A DNA stretch of 47,162 bases from an uncultured Bacteroidales bacterium (GTDB lineage: Bacteria > Bacteroidota > Bacteroidia > Bacteroidales > Paludibacteraceae), in assembly GCA_900319035.1 (NCBI GenBank), contig ONMU01000010.1, positions 1 through 47,162 on the forward strand, read 5' to 3'. Both the position numbers and the translations under genes were made by a program. The notes under the pieces are model-generated. The model was given only the letters and a program-made list of their open reading frames with translations, was not told where the DNA came from and did no database searches. Positions 7,990-17,207 of the stretch are shown here, in pieces; the stretch's first letter is position 1, and each line of letters begins with the position of its first letter.

Positions 7990-9684
7990 TCAATAACGGA
8001 ACGAACTACCGCCGACGAACTCACGCAAGAACGAAGTGGGCGGAATCTCACGCTCCGGAACCGGCATGAAGTACTGCAGGAACTTGAGCAAACGGTGTGC
8101 TTCCGTATATTCCTCGCAGAACTTAGGTACCTCTTGCAGGATCGGCTCGGCATGACGTTTGAGTACCGCGAACTCGAAGATCAGCGCAGAGTTAAACATC
8201 ACATCGGCTTCTTCTTGGAACGGATAGACCCATTTCTGCTCTCCCCTGATGACGGACGGGCAGCGAGCGATGGTCTCACGCGCCGAGAAACCGCGGTACT
8301 TGTAGTCACGTACGATACGGCGCAAGAGACGGATGTCCGTGGTCGGAATCCAGTTATGGTTATCGATGTTGATGGTCGTCAACGCAGATACGAAGATCTT
8401 GAATGTCAGGCTCTTATCCACATCCGGCAGGATGCACGGATTGAGCGCATGCAGACCTTCAATCACCAGCACGGAGTCTTTCTGCAACTTCAGTTTGCGT
8501 CCCTTGAAGACACGCTCTCCAATGGTGAAATCATACGTCGGCAGATCCACTTCCTTGCCGTCCAAGAGATCATGCATCTGTTGGCGGAAGAACGGCAGAT
8601 CGACCGCATTGACCGTCTCGAAATCATATTCTCCGTTCGCGTCACGAGGCGTGTCCACACGATTGACGAAATAATCGTCCATGGAGAGCACCTCAGGCTT
8701 GATGCCATCTACCAGCAACTGGATTTGCAAACGTTTGGAGAAAGTGGTCTTACCGGAAGACGAAGGACCGGAGATAAACACGATCTTCGGTCGTTTCTCC
8801 GCGATAGCGTCCGCCGTCTGCGCGATCTTCTTCTCGTGCAAAGCCTCAGCCAACTTGATCAACTCGAAGGATTTCTTATCCTTGCAGGCTACGTTGAAAT
8901 CGCTCACGTTATTGATACGCAGCAGTTTGTTCCAGCGGTTATACTCTTGGAAGATGGAGAACATCTTCTCCTGCGGAATAGAGTCTTCGAGAATAAGCGG
9001 GTTCGTACGATTCGGAATACGGATAAGCATTCCATCTTTGAACGGCTCTACGTCGAAGAGCGTCACATAACCGGAACTCGGTAGCAGCACATTCGAATAA
9101 TAATCGATGAAATCGCCCATACGGAAGTAACGGCAGTACGGGTTTCCAAGGGTCTCAAAGATCGAACTCTCGTTATTGAAACGAGCCGCGAACATCTGAA
9201 TGACCTCCTTGGTCTGCTTCTCTTCCTCATAGATCGGACGATCCTCGGCAACGATCTGACGCATACGCTCCTTGATAGCAGCCACCATCTCAGGCGTCAC
9301 AACCGGCGGCGTAGCTTTGCCTTCCAAGTCCTCGTTCTTATTGATATGCCATTGGAGCGTGCAGTAGTAACCTTTGCTAATCGGATGCTCCACACGCAAG
9401 TCCATCTCAGGGAACAACTCATTCACCGCGCAAGCGAACACCATATTCAATGTACGCACGTACACGCGCATACCACTGGGCGAACTGGCATCCAGAAACT
9501 CCACATCTTTGGGTTTATAGAGCAGGAAATCGAGGTTCTCCACTTTGTAGTTCACGTGTGCCGCAATGATCGGATACGGCAGCCGGATACCTAACAGATC
9601 TTTGAGCTCGATGAGCGAAATACCGCGAGGTACCTCATGATAAGTGTGGGTGTTCTTGCAATAAACAGTGATGGTCGCTTCCAT
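7990..9684 (-). CDS. TGS-domain / uridine kinase-like fusion (nucleoside kinase)
   Basis: A 564-residue two-part protein. Residues 1-70 form a TGS-like domain (ITVYCKNTHTYHEVPRG), followed by a segment resembling the editing-associated region of threonyl-tRNA synthetase (LFPEMDLRVEHPISKGYYC). From about residue 285 it is a P-loop kinase of the uridine kinase/phosphoribulokinase family: Walker A GPSSSGKTT, then LSMDDYFVNR, YDFETVNAVDLPFF, and VLVIEGLHALNP. This fusion is widespread in Bacteroidota and is annotated as nucleoside kinase; the substrate is not established from sequence. It begins seven bases after kdsA ends. Confidence 0.9.
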   Translation of the reverse strand: MEATITVYCKNTHTYHEVPRGISLIELKDLLGIRLPYPIIAAHVNYKVENLDFLLYKPKDVEFLDASSPSGMRVYVRTLNMVFACAVNELFPEMDLRVEHPISKGYYCTLQWHINKNEDLEGKATPPVVTPEMVAAIKERMRQIVAEDRPIYEEEKQTKEVIQMFAARFNNESSIFETLGNPYCRYFRMGDFIDYYSNVLLPSSGYVTLFDVEPFKDGMLIRIPNRTNPLILEDSIPQEKMFSIFQEYNRWNKLLRINNVSDFNVACKDKKSFELIKLAEALHEKKIAQTADAIAEKRPKIVFISGPSSSGKTTFSKRLQIQLLVDGIKPEVLSMDDYFVNRVDTPRDANGEYDFETVNAVDLPFFRQQMHDLLDGKEVDLPTYDFTIGERVFKGRKLKLQKDSVLVIEGLHALNPCILPDVDKSLTFKIFVSALTTINIDNHNWIPTTDIRLLRRIVRDYKYRGFSARETIARCPSVIRGEQKWVYPFQEEADVMFNSALIFEFAVLKRHAEPILQEVPKFCEEYTEAHRLLKFLQYFMPVPEREIPPTSFLREFVGGSSFRY

Positions 9685-9691
9685 AAGACGA

Positions 9692-10492
9692 TTAGCAATT
9701 TTTGATTAACGAATTGATTTCCAATGCCTGTTGTAGAAGTTTTTTCATGTCGCTCAGACGCACTTGGTTAGCCGCGTCCGAGATAGCTTTTTCGGGTTCG
9801 GGATGCGTCTCGATGAACAGTCCGTCCACGCCCACAGCCAATGCGGCACGCATCAGGTAAGGCACCATCTCGCGATTTCCGCCTGTTATACCTGCCTGCG
9901 AGGACGGTTGTTGTACCGAGTGCGTAGCGTCGAACACCACCGGACAACCGAACCGGCGCATCTCGACCAGAGAAGTCATATCCACCACTAATCGTCCGTA
10001 ACCGAACGAGCTGCCACGTTCCGTCAGCCAGATACGGCCGTCGGCAGCTGCGCCGGTGGACACTTGTTCTATCTTAGATATAGCTCCTCCCATATCCCAG
10101 GGAGCCATAAACTGTCCCTTTTTAACGTTCACAATACGTCCTGTCTGAGCAGCGGCTTGCAGCAAATCGGTCTGACGGCTGAGGAAAGCAGGAATCTGCA
10201 GAACGTCTGCCACTTCCGCTACCGGCGCACACTGATGACTCTCGTGTACATCGGTAACAATAGGCAGCCCGAACTGCGTCTTCACCTCCTGCAAGATACG
10301 CAGACCTTCCTCCATTCCCACACCGCGAGCCGACGCAGAAGTGCGGTTCGCTTTGTCAAACGAGGACTTGAAATACAGCGTTATTCCCAAGTCATAGCAA
10401 AGACGGTTCAGCGTCTCTGCCGTCTGCATGACCATTTCTCTATTTTCGATGGCGCAAGGCCCTGCTATCAAGAACATATTACTCTTTATCAT
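9692..10492 (-). CDS. kdsA: 3-deoxy-8-phosphooctulonate synthase (KDO-8-P synthase)
   Basis: Condenses phosphoenolpyruvate with arabinose 5-phosphate to give KDO-8-phosphate for the inner core of lipopolysaccharide. Motifs are FLIAGPCAIEN at the start, KSSFDKANR, TDVHESHQ, FLSRQTDLL, KKGQFMAPWD, TERGSSFGYGRLVVDM and the final LFIETHPEP. I chose the ATG at 10492 (MIKSNMFLIAGPC) because the core begins at once. An ATG ten codons upstream (10522) is possible but lies deeper in the preceding gene. With this start the overlap is 14 bases. Confidence 0.95.
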   Translation of the reverse strand: MIKSNMFLIAGPCAIENREMVMQTAETLNRLCYDLGITLYFKSSFDKANRTSASARGVGMEEGLRILQEVKTQFGLPIVTDVHESHQCAPVAEVADVLQIPAFLSRQTDLLQAAAQTGRIVNVKKGQFMAPWDMGGAISKIEQVSTGAAADGRIWLTERGSSFGYGRLVVDMTSLVEMRRFGCPVVFDATHSVQQPSSQAGITGGNREMVPYLMRAALAVGVDGLFIETHPEPEKAISDAANQVRLSDMKKLLQQALEINSLIKNC

Positions 10493-11825
10493 CTGCTTTG
10501 CGTTGAGCGAGCGGCGAGTCATCCACCGGACGATAGCCTTTTGCCCACTGTACTTTCAGTTTACCTTCTCCGCCTTTCTCATTGCCCGGCAGCCAACTCT
10601 GTGCAAGGAAGAACATCGGCTCTTTCGGCAAACGGTTCGGCAGACGGAGAACCTCCATATCGTTGACATACCAAATCAACTCGTCCTTCGTCCAACGGAA
10701 CGAATAAACATAGTACATCGAGCGGAGCATACCGGTCAGATCCACCATCTGTGTACGGTCACCGTTGACCAGACCCATCTGGTGAATATCGCCGTTGTAG
10801 TGGTACAAAGCAATAATAGGACTGCCGGGTTTGCCGGTGGTCAGACCGAAGAAATGACGACCTGCTCCTTGGCAACGCACTTTTGCCACGAACAGACCAC
10901 GTTCCTGCGAGAATGCCTCCTTGCTGTTCATCACATCGGATGTGAAATCAAACACATGCTCTGTGAAACCTCTGTGCTCATCCCATGCTACCGCTTTCTT
11001 GCTCTCTGCACGGGTCTCGATATCCATACGTCCCTCAGCGAAGAACGTGTTCTTACCATTGTTGTAAGCCTGCAACTCGGACGTACGCGAATGACCATCT
11101 TTCATAGCGGGATTAGCGTATCCGAAACCGGGTTTCCAGTTCTTATTGGAGCTCATCAGATCCTCGAAAGAAGGACGGAACAACTCAGCCCAGTCTATCT
11201 TCTCGCTACGCTGTTTGAAATAGAACTTGATATCGTCGGAGTTAGCGAGCTCGTTGAAGCGTTGCTCTTTCTTGTACTCCTCGGTACGTTTCCAACGCTT
11301 GCTGTCTGCCCAGAACTCATTACGTTTCTGGAAGTCCTCGGTGTTGATCTCTTTCTCCAACTCGGTCAACTGAACCAACTCCTGCGAGTTCTGCACTTTC
11401 ATGTAGTTCTTGTAGAAAGCGGAACGGAAGATCATGTTGTACATAGCACGTTCGGTCTTGCTCACGCTGTTATCGGCAGCATTCTGGAATGCCTCGCTCT
11501 CACGGAACTTCAGCGCTGCTTGGAAAGTGTCGCTACCTTTCGCATAGTTGTACATCTTGATACGCAGCAACGATGCCAATTTATCGTGTGCGTTCACTTT
11601 ACGACCTTCTTCGGTGTCTTTGTACTTACGGTTAACGAGCTCGTTGCGGCGCTCTTGGAAGTCGCTGCTTTCTACGAGTTTCTTCAACTCAAGATACTCC
11701 GCCAACTCAGGCGATTTCTCAATCTGCCGATAGCGTTTAACACGCTCTTGGAGGTCTTTAATGGCTTGCTCATACGCATCCGTAGAGAGCATTTTGCCGG
11801 TTAATCTGGCTGTGAATAGATTCAT
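10479..11825 (-). CDS. Helical-repeat protein with C-terminal GH16-like jelly roll lacking the catalytic motif
   Basis: A 448-residue protein with no signal peptide. Residues about 18-235 contain a repeated amphipathic motif of the form RYxxIxxSxELxxYLELxxLVxSxDF, ending in RWKRTEEYKKEQRFNELANSDDIKFYF; the next gene downstream of gyrB carries the same repeats. Residues about 265-440 look like a laminarinase-type (GH16) concanavalin fold: EGRMDIETRAE, then YVYSFRWTKDELIWYVNDMEVLRLPN, FFLAQSWLPG and WAKGYRP. At the place where GH16 enzymes carry the E-x-D-x-(x)-E catalytic motif this protein reads GSPIIALYHYNGD, so hydrolase activity is doubtful. It may be a carbohydrate-binding or structural protein. 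Function unknown. Confidence 0.75.
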   Translation of the reverse strand: MNLFTARLTGKMLSTDAYEQAIKDLQERVKRYRQIEKSPELAEYLELKKLVESSDFQERRNELVNRKYKDTEEGRKVNAHDKLASLLRIKMYNYAKGSDTFQAALKFRESEAFQNAADNSVSKTERAMYNMIFRSAFYKNYMKVQNSQELVQLTELEKEINTEDFQKRNEFWADSKRWKRTEEYKKEQRFNELANSDDIKFYFKQRSEKIDWAELFRPSFEDLMSSNKNWKPGFGYANPAMKDGHSRTSELQAYNNGKNTFFAEGRMDIETRAESKKAVAWDEHRGFTEHVFDFTSDVMNSKEAFSQERGLFVAKVRCQGAGRHFFGLTTGKPGSPIIALYHYNGDIHQMGLVNGDRTQMVDLTGMLRSMYYVYSFRWTKDELIWYVNDMEVLRLPNRLPKEPMFFLAQSWLPGNEKGGEGKLKVQWAKGYRPVDDSPLAQRKADDKE

Positions 11826-11863
11826 AATATGAATGATTTGACGTTTTTACTAATGGGTTTTAC

Positions 11864-11874
11864 GACCTTTGGTC
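11864..11874. repeat. Isolated mini-hairpin GACC-TTT-GGTC
   Basis: A perfect 4-base stem with a three-base loop between the two helical-repeat genes; it overlaps the stop codon of the upstream one. Same style as the array at 313-509. Confidence 0.5.
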
Positions 11875-12544
11875 ATTTTTTAGAAGAGTTCAGTTCTTTT
11901 TCCATGCGCTCGATCTCTTTCGGATCATGCTCGAGATAGAAAACGATATCGGCTCTTTTGGAGAGCTGTTTGTAGCGGATAACTTTCTGATACTCCTCGG
12001 TAGCTTTCCAACGGTTCGGATTGCTCCAGAAGGCATATTCCTGTCTGAACTCCGGCGTATTCAACTTGTCACCCAATTCCTTGAACTCTTTCGGCAGCTT
12101 CGAATCCACGTAGTCGAGATAGATCTCATAATCTTTCGATTGCTCGAACATAGCCATTTTCTGCAACTCCTCAGACTTGCTTACCTCGTCTTCATCCTTC
12201 AACTTAGCATAATCAGGAGATGCCTTGAAGGCGAGAAAATCCTTGAGACGCTTGCTCTGCTCGATCTCCAAGAAGGCCTGCAACTCAGCGTTGTTCAGCA
12301 GCTCTTTGTAACGGTTAGCAAGCTCATACGTCTCCGTCATCTTGAAATCTTTGTTCTCCCAGTTGTACTTCTTCTGAACGAAATCCTCGCTCTCAACGAG
12401 TTCGTCCAGTTCAAGGTACTCTTTGAGTTCCGCAGATTGCTCTATCTCGCGGTAACGCTCAACGATTGCACGTTTAGTCATAGCACCGCCATCTTCCCGT
12501 AAAGCGGGAATGATGCTTCCTAATAGTTTTTTAAAAAAGTTCAT
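11873..12544 (-). CDS. Helical-repeat protein, paralogue of the repeat half of the next gene
   Basis: A 223-residue, strongly charged, mostly helical protein. Repeats can be read by eye: RYREIEQSAELKEYLELDEL (near residue 30), RYKELLNNAELQAFLEIEQ (near 79), FEQSKDYEIYLDYVD (near 133), and a copy beginning RWKATEEYQKVIRYKQLSK (near 178). They match the N-terminal repeats of the adjacent 448-residue protein, so the pair arose by duplication. The N-terminus (MNFFKKLLGSIIPAL) is amphipathic rather than a clear signal peptide. It has a plausible scaffold or partner role with its neighbour. No known family is recognised. Confidence 0.7.
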   Translation of the reverse strand: MNFFKKLLGSIIPALREDGGAMTKRAIVERYREIEQSAELKEYLELDELVESEDFVQKKYNWENKDFKMTETYELANRYKELLNNAELQAFLEIEQSKRLKDFLAFKASPDYAKLKDEDEVSKSEELQKMAMFEQSKDYEIYLDYVDSKLPKEFKELGDKLNTPEFRQEYAFWSNPNRWKATEEYQKVIRYKQLSKRADIVFYLEHDPKEIERMEKELNSSKK

Positions 12545-12555
12545 ACTATTGATTT

Positions 12556-13088
12556 TTAATGATTTATCGTATTTATTAACTCTTCGATGGTATCCACAAA
12601 GAGCGGTTTGTAGCTTTCTTGCTCGGGGATGAAATGGAGACTTCGCATGAGTTCGATCTGCTGTTTGAGCGGTTCATAGAAACCTTTGTAGTTGAGCACA
12701 ATGGTCGGTTTCCGATGTTCTCCCACGATGGCAGCGGATGTAGCATCCATCATCTCATCGAGCGTTCCGTAACTACCGGGCAGACAAATGATGACGTCGG
12801 CTTCGTCACGCATTCGTTGCTTTCGTTCGGACATATTCGCTACTTCAATCAGATCGTCGCAGTTGTTCGCTTTGCGTCCGCAGGCGATGATACGTCTTGG
12901 GATCACTCCCACCACCTGTCCGCCTGCTGCTTTGGTAGCATTGCTCGTACGCGACATCAGTCCGCCCGTAGCACCGCCATATACCAGCGTGTGCCCGTTC
13001 TCACCGATCCACGTTCCCAATGCATCTCCAAGAGCCAGATACTCTTCAGGTATCGCATCCTTCGCCGAACAATAAACTGCAATTTTCA

Positions 13089-13089
<1 letters not shown>
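12556..13089 (-). CDS. LOG-family protein (TIGR00730; nucleoside 5'-monophosphate phosphoribohydrolase type)
   Basis: A 177-residue Rossmann-fold protein. LOG enzymes release the base from nucleoside 5'-monophosphates, as in cytokinin activation. The diagnostic motif PGGxGTxxE appears as PGSYGTLDE near residue 104. The nucleotide-binding LVYGGATGGLMS and the MSERKQRM arginine region are present. The first G-to-S change within the motif (PGS for PGG) is a tolerated variation in family members. Its start overlaps the gyrB stop by one base (TAATG), so it is coupled to gyrB. Confidence 0.92.
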
Positions 13090-15122
<2,033 letters not shown>

Positions 15123-15184
15123 TTATTCAACTTAAGTTTGTGTCTGTACGGGCGCGTCATTCGCGCGCACGCATAAATCGGGTG

Positions 15185-15216
15185 CAAAGATACAAAAAAA
15201 AATTGACATACACAAT
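15185..15216 (-). promoter_or_regulatory. -33/-7 promoter of gyrB
   Basis: Read on the minus strand: ATTG (15213-15216), 20 bases, TATCTTTG (15185-15192). The -33 box falls inside the inverted repeat at 15205-15226. Confidence 0.75.
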
Positions 15217-15226
15217 AGTGTATGCC
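15191..15226 (-). terminator. Terminator of the MBL gene embedded in the gyrB promoter
   Basis: On the minus strand, GGCATACAC-TATT-GTGTATGTC (15226 down to 15205, one wobble) is followed by AATTTTTTTTTG. It lies 20 bases after the MBL stop. The inverted repeat could also be an operator of gyrB. Confidence 0.6.
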
Positions 15227-15245
15227 ATTTTTCTGCATTTTTCGC

Positions 15246-16358
15246 TTAAAATTCTACTTTTTCACCTATTCTTGCGTCCAAAAGCCGGATGCGATGTTTC
15301 TCGGCTATCCGACGTGCATTCTGCTCCGGTTCCTGCCAAGGATGCATCGCCAAAGCGAATTTATCGTGGTGAACCGTAAAGACCTGTTCGGCTTGCAGAT
15401 CCAACATCGCTTGCTCCAAACCTTCCGGCGTGGTGTGGATATAACGCCAGTTATCGTTATACTGACCGTTCTCCAAGAACGCCAGATCAATCGTTCCGAA
15501 CTGCTCACGGATTGCCTTAAAACGCTTGTCGTAGCCACCATCTCCGCCTATATAGACCTTTCTCTCTCCCGCTTCAACCATGAACGATGCCCAGAGCGTC
15601 TGGTTGCGTTTGCCCAATAACCGATTGCTAAAATGCCTGCTCGGCAAACAAGTAATTTTTAATTTTTCATTTTTAATTTTTAATTCTTCACTCTCCTTCC
15701 AATCCATCTCTATAATCTGCTCGTCACAGTACTTCCAATACCGCAAATAATCAGCTATTCCGAGAGGGCAAATGACCGTTTTGACCTTATGCCGGATGTC
15801 CCGTAACGTCGCATAATCCATATGATCCCAATGTTCGTGCGTAACGATCAGCACATCTATCTCCGGCAGGTCTTCCGGTCGGTAGATATCCGTTCCGGCA
15901 AAAGGTTTGATCATGAGCGAAGCAGGAAACTCAGGTTTCAAAACCGGATCCACAAGAAATCGCTTTCCGTCCAGACAAAACAAGTATGACGAGTGTCCGA
16001 ACCACACGATCCAATCCTCGTCCGTCGGCAATGCCTTCAGATCCGTTTTAACCGCCTCTATCGGCATTTTCGGTATTCGCACACTATCCCGATCCATCAA
16101 GAACCGCCAGATCATCCGAAACGATCCGCCGTCCCTTCTCTTCCCCTTTATGGGTGTATTGGGGGGAACGTTTCCTGTAAACTGCGGTGTCGGTTCTTGG
16201 TTCTGAAACATGCCGTTGTAGTAATTGGGTGAGCTTTGTATTTTCTCTTTTGAGACATGCCGATACACGCCAAAAGCCGGATGTGCCAACACACCTGCCA
16301 CCACTCCTGCGATTAAAACGATTATTCCGACAACAATCAATAGGATCTTCATTTTCAT
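15246..16358 (-). CDS. Membrane-anchored MBL-fold metallo-hydrolase (NAPE-PLD/UlaG-like)
   Basis: About 370 residues. The N-terminal segment KILLIVVGIIVLIAGVVAGVL is a single membrane anchor or signal. The metallo-beta-lactamase domain has the zinc motif THEHWDHMD, the preceding WFGHSSYLF and LVDPVL strands, CLPSRHFSNR, and later YIGGDGGY and FTVHHDKFALAMHPW. This arrangement matches the NAPE-PLD-like branch, which often acts on phospholipids, but the substrate is unknown. ATG 16358 is chosen because the farther TTG (16388) lies inside the -7 box of its own promoter. A short AATTAAAAA-type repeat (15655-15692) encodes the insertion ELKIKNEKLKI. Confidence 0.85.
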   Translation of the reverse strand: MKMKILLIVVGIIVLIAGVVAGVLAHPAFGVYRHVSKEKIQSSPNYYNGMFQNQEPTPQFTGNVPPNTPIKGKRRDGGSFRMIWRFLMDRDSVRIPKMPIEAVKTDLKALPTDEDWIVWFGHSSYLFCLDGKRFLVDPVLKPEFPASLMIKPFAGTDIYRPEDLPEIDVLIVTHEHWDHMDYATLRDIRHKVKTVICPLGIADYLRYWKYCDEQIIEMDWKESEELKIKNEKLKITCLPSRHFSNRLLGKRNQTLWASFMVEAGERKVYIGGDGGYDKRFKAIREQFGTIDLAFLENGQYNDNWRYIHTTPEGLEQAMLDLQAEQVFTVHHDKFALAMHPWQEPEQNARRIAEKHRIRLLDARIGEKVEF

Positions 16359-16385
16359 TCCTTGTGTTGTATTCAAAATGTGCTG

Positions 16386-16417
16386 CAAAAGTACTGCTTT
16401 TTTTTGAATTATGCAAT
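16386..16417 (-). promoter_or_regulatory. -33/-7 promoter of the MBL gene
   Basis: Minus strand: ATTG (16414-16417), 20 bases, TACTTTTG (16386-16393). This rules out an earlier translational start. Confidence 0.75.
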
Positions 16418-16497
16418 AGGAGACGTTAATTTTTTATATTCAAAATACTACTGAATAGGTTCTTGTTACATTTTAATACACCCGTCTCAAAATTGCC

Positions 16498-16617
16498 GAT
16501 TATTAAGATTTTGGCATAACGGTATTACATCGGACTTTCAACGAGGTTTGAACGAGGTTATTACCTGTTCCCGATTTCCCCTTTTCGCCCCTCAAAAATG
16601 TACGATTATTAAGATTT
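16498..16617. repeat. Direct repeat of CGATTATTAAGATTT, 105 bases apart
   Basis: The 15-base word occurs at 16498-16512 and 16603-16617 in the same orientation. Between them is a smaller direct repeat, AACGAGGTT (twice, around 16540-16560). There is no gene. It sits immediately left of the palindromic units. Confidence 0.65.
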
Positions 16618-16657
16618 GCCGTGTCTACTTTTTTAGGAAAAGTCACCCAAACCATCG

Positions 16658-16793
16658 TTCACACGTTTCACAAATTCACACATAAATGTATGTTGATGTT
16701 CTGGTCATAATAAATATATAATATGTTATATTATTATATTATTATGGCATTTTTTGAACCGACACGGATGTGTGAATCTGTGAATGGTGTGAA
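16658..16793. repeat. Triple-iteron inverted unit A (TTCACA x3 ... TGTGAA x3)
   Basis: TTCACA at 16658, 16667 and 16675 (steps 9, 8) is mirrored by TGTGAA at 16771, 16779 and 16788 (steps 8, 9). Inside is a 43-base AT-rich near-palindrome at 16705-16747 (it begins TCATAATAAATA and ends ATTATTATGG). A non-coding element; a short frame over it gives an implausible Tyr/Ile-rich peptide. Confidence 0.85.
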
Positions 16794-16794
16794 T

Positions 16795-16930
16795 TTCCAC
16801 AAATCCACATTTCCACACATAATTTTGTGTTCCTTCTTTTCTCATAATAAATATATAATATATTATATTATTATATTATTATGGAGATTTGATGAACATT
16901 CTCGGATGCGTGGAAATGTGGAAATGTGGA
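16795..16930. repeat. Triple-iteron inverted unit B (TCCACA x3 ... TGTGGA x3)
   Basis: TCCACA at 16796, 16804 and 16812 is mirrored by CGTGGA at 16909 and TGTGGA at 16917 and 16925; all steps are 8. The core (16842-16884) is the same 43 bases as in unit A with one difference, and the flanks CACACATAA and CGGATG are shared. The iteron word has changed on both sides together (TTCACA to TTCCACA, TGTGAA to TGTGGAA), so pairing or two-fold symmetry is preserved. Confidence 0.85.
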
Positions 16931-17027
16931 TTTTATCCGCATTTTCCATAAATCGTGCCCTTGCTATAACTTTTTTCGGGACAAAATTAACCTATATCAA
17001 TTTTTTTTGATTTTTTTTGCGAAAAAA

Positions 17028-17060
17028 TTTGGAAAAACTAAAATGTTCATCGTATCTTTG
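17028..17060 (+). promoter_or_regulatory. -33/-7 promoter facing a tiny reading frame
   Basis: TTTG at 17028-17031 and TATCTTTG at 17053-17060, with a spacing of 21 bases. The only downstream frame is 23 codons long. Confidence 0.6.
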
Positions 17061-17091
17061 CATCGTCATTTGAAAACGAAAGGAGCACACT

Positions 17092-17163
17092 ATGATTACA
17101 CTACAGTCACACTATGACTTTGCCGCTGCAAGGGTACGCATTTTTTCCGACATATGCAAATAA
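17092..17163 (+). CDS. Possible 23-residue small protein
   Basis: ATG 17092 is preceded by AAAGGAG six bases upstream, an unusually good ribosome-binding site for this phylum, and by a good promoter (17028-17060). The peptide would read MITLQSHYDFAAARV and so on, ending at 17163. Its 3' part runs through a minus-strand promoter, so the coding match may be chance. There is no recognised family. Confidence 0.25.
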   Translation: MITLQSHYDFAAARVRIFSDICK

Positions 17164-17207
17164 ATCTCGATTTTTTTCCGACGGACACAATAGATGGAAT
17201 TTATTGC
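17128..17207. repeat. Left direct repeat flanking the BRO-N gene
   Basis: The first 33 bases (17128-17160) match 18097-18129 at all but about three positions, and TGGAATTTATTGC (17195-17207) recurs at 18137-18149. The left copy carries about 27 extra bases in between. It spans the stop codon of the BRO-N gene. Confidence 0.7.
17129..17160 (-). promoter_or_regulatory. Minus-strand promoter reading toward the palindromic units
   Basis: Minus strand: TTTG (17157-17160), 20 bases, TACCCTTG (17129-17136, one base off consensus). It is a near copy of the BRO-N gene promoter and converges with the promoter at 17028-17060. Confidence 0.5.

Noticed and set aside
10428-11804. 458-codon open frame on the plus strand opposite the helical-repeat/GH16-like gene
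   Set aside because: An antisense shadow produced by the codon usage of the minus-strand gene; the minus-strand protein has clear repeats and a domain.
16358-16388. TTG start at 16388 for the MBL gene (likewise 18100 for the BRO-N gene)
   Set aside because: Both TTG codons are the last bases of a -7 box, upstream of or at the transcription start; ATG codons just downstream fit better.
16723-17010. 95-codon open frame across palindromic units A and B
   Set aside because: It translates the AT repeat core into Ile/Tyr runs and crosses two copies of a DNA repeat; no start signal.
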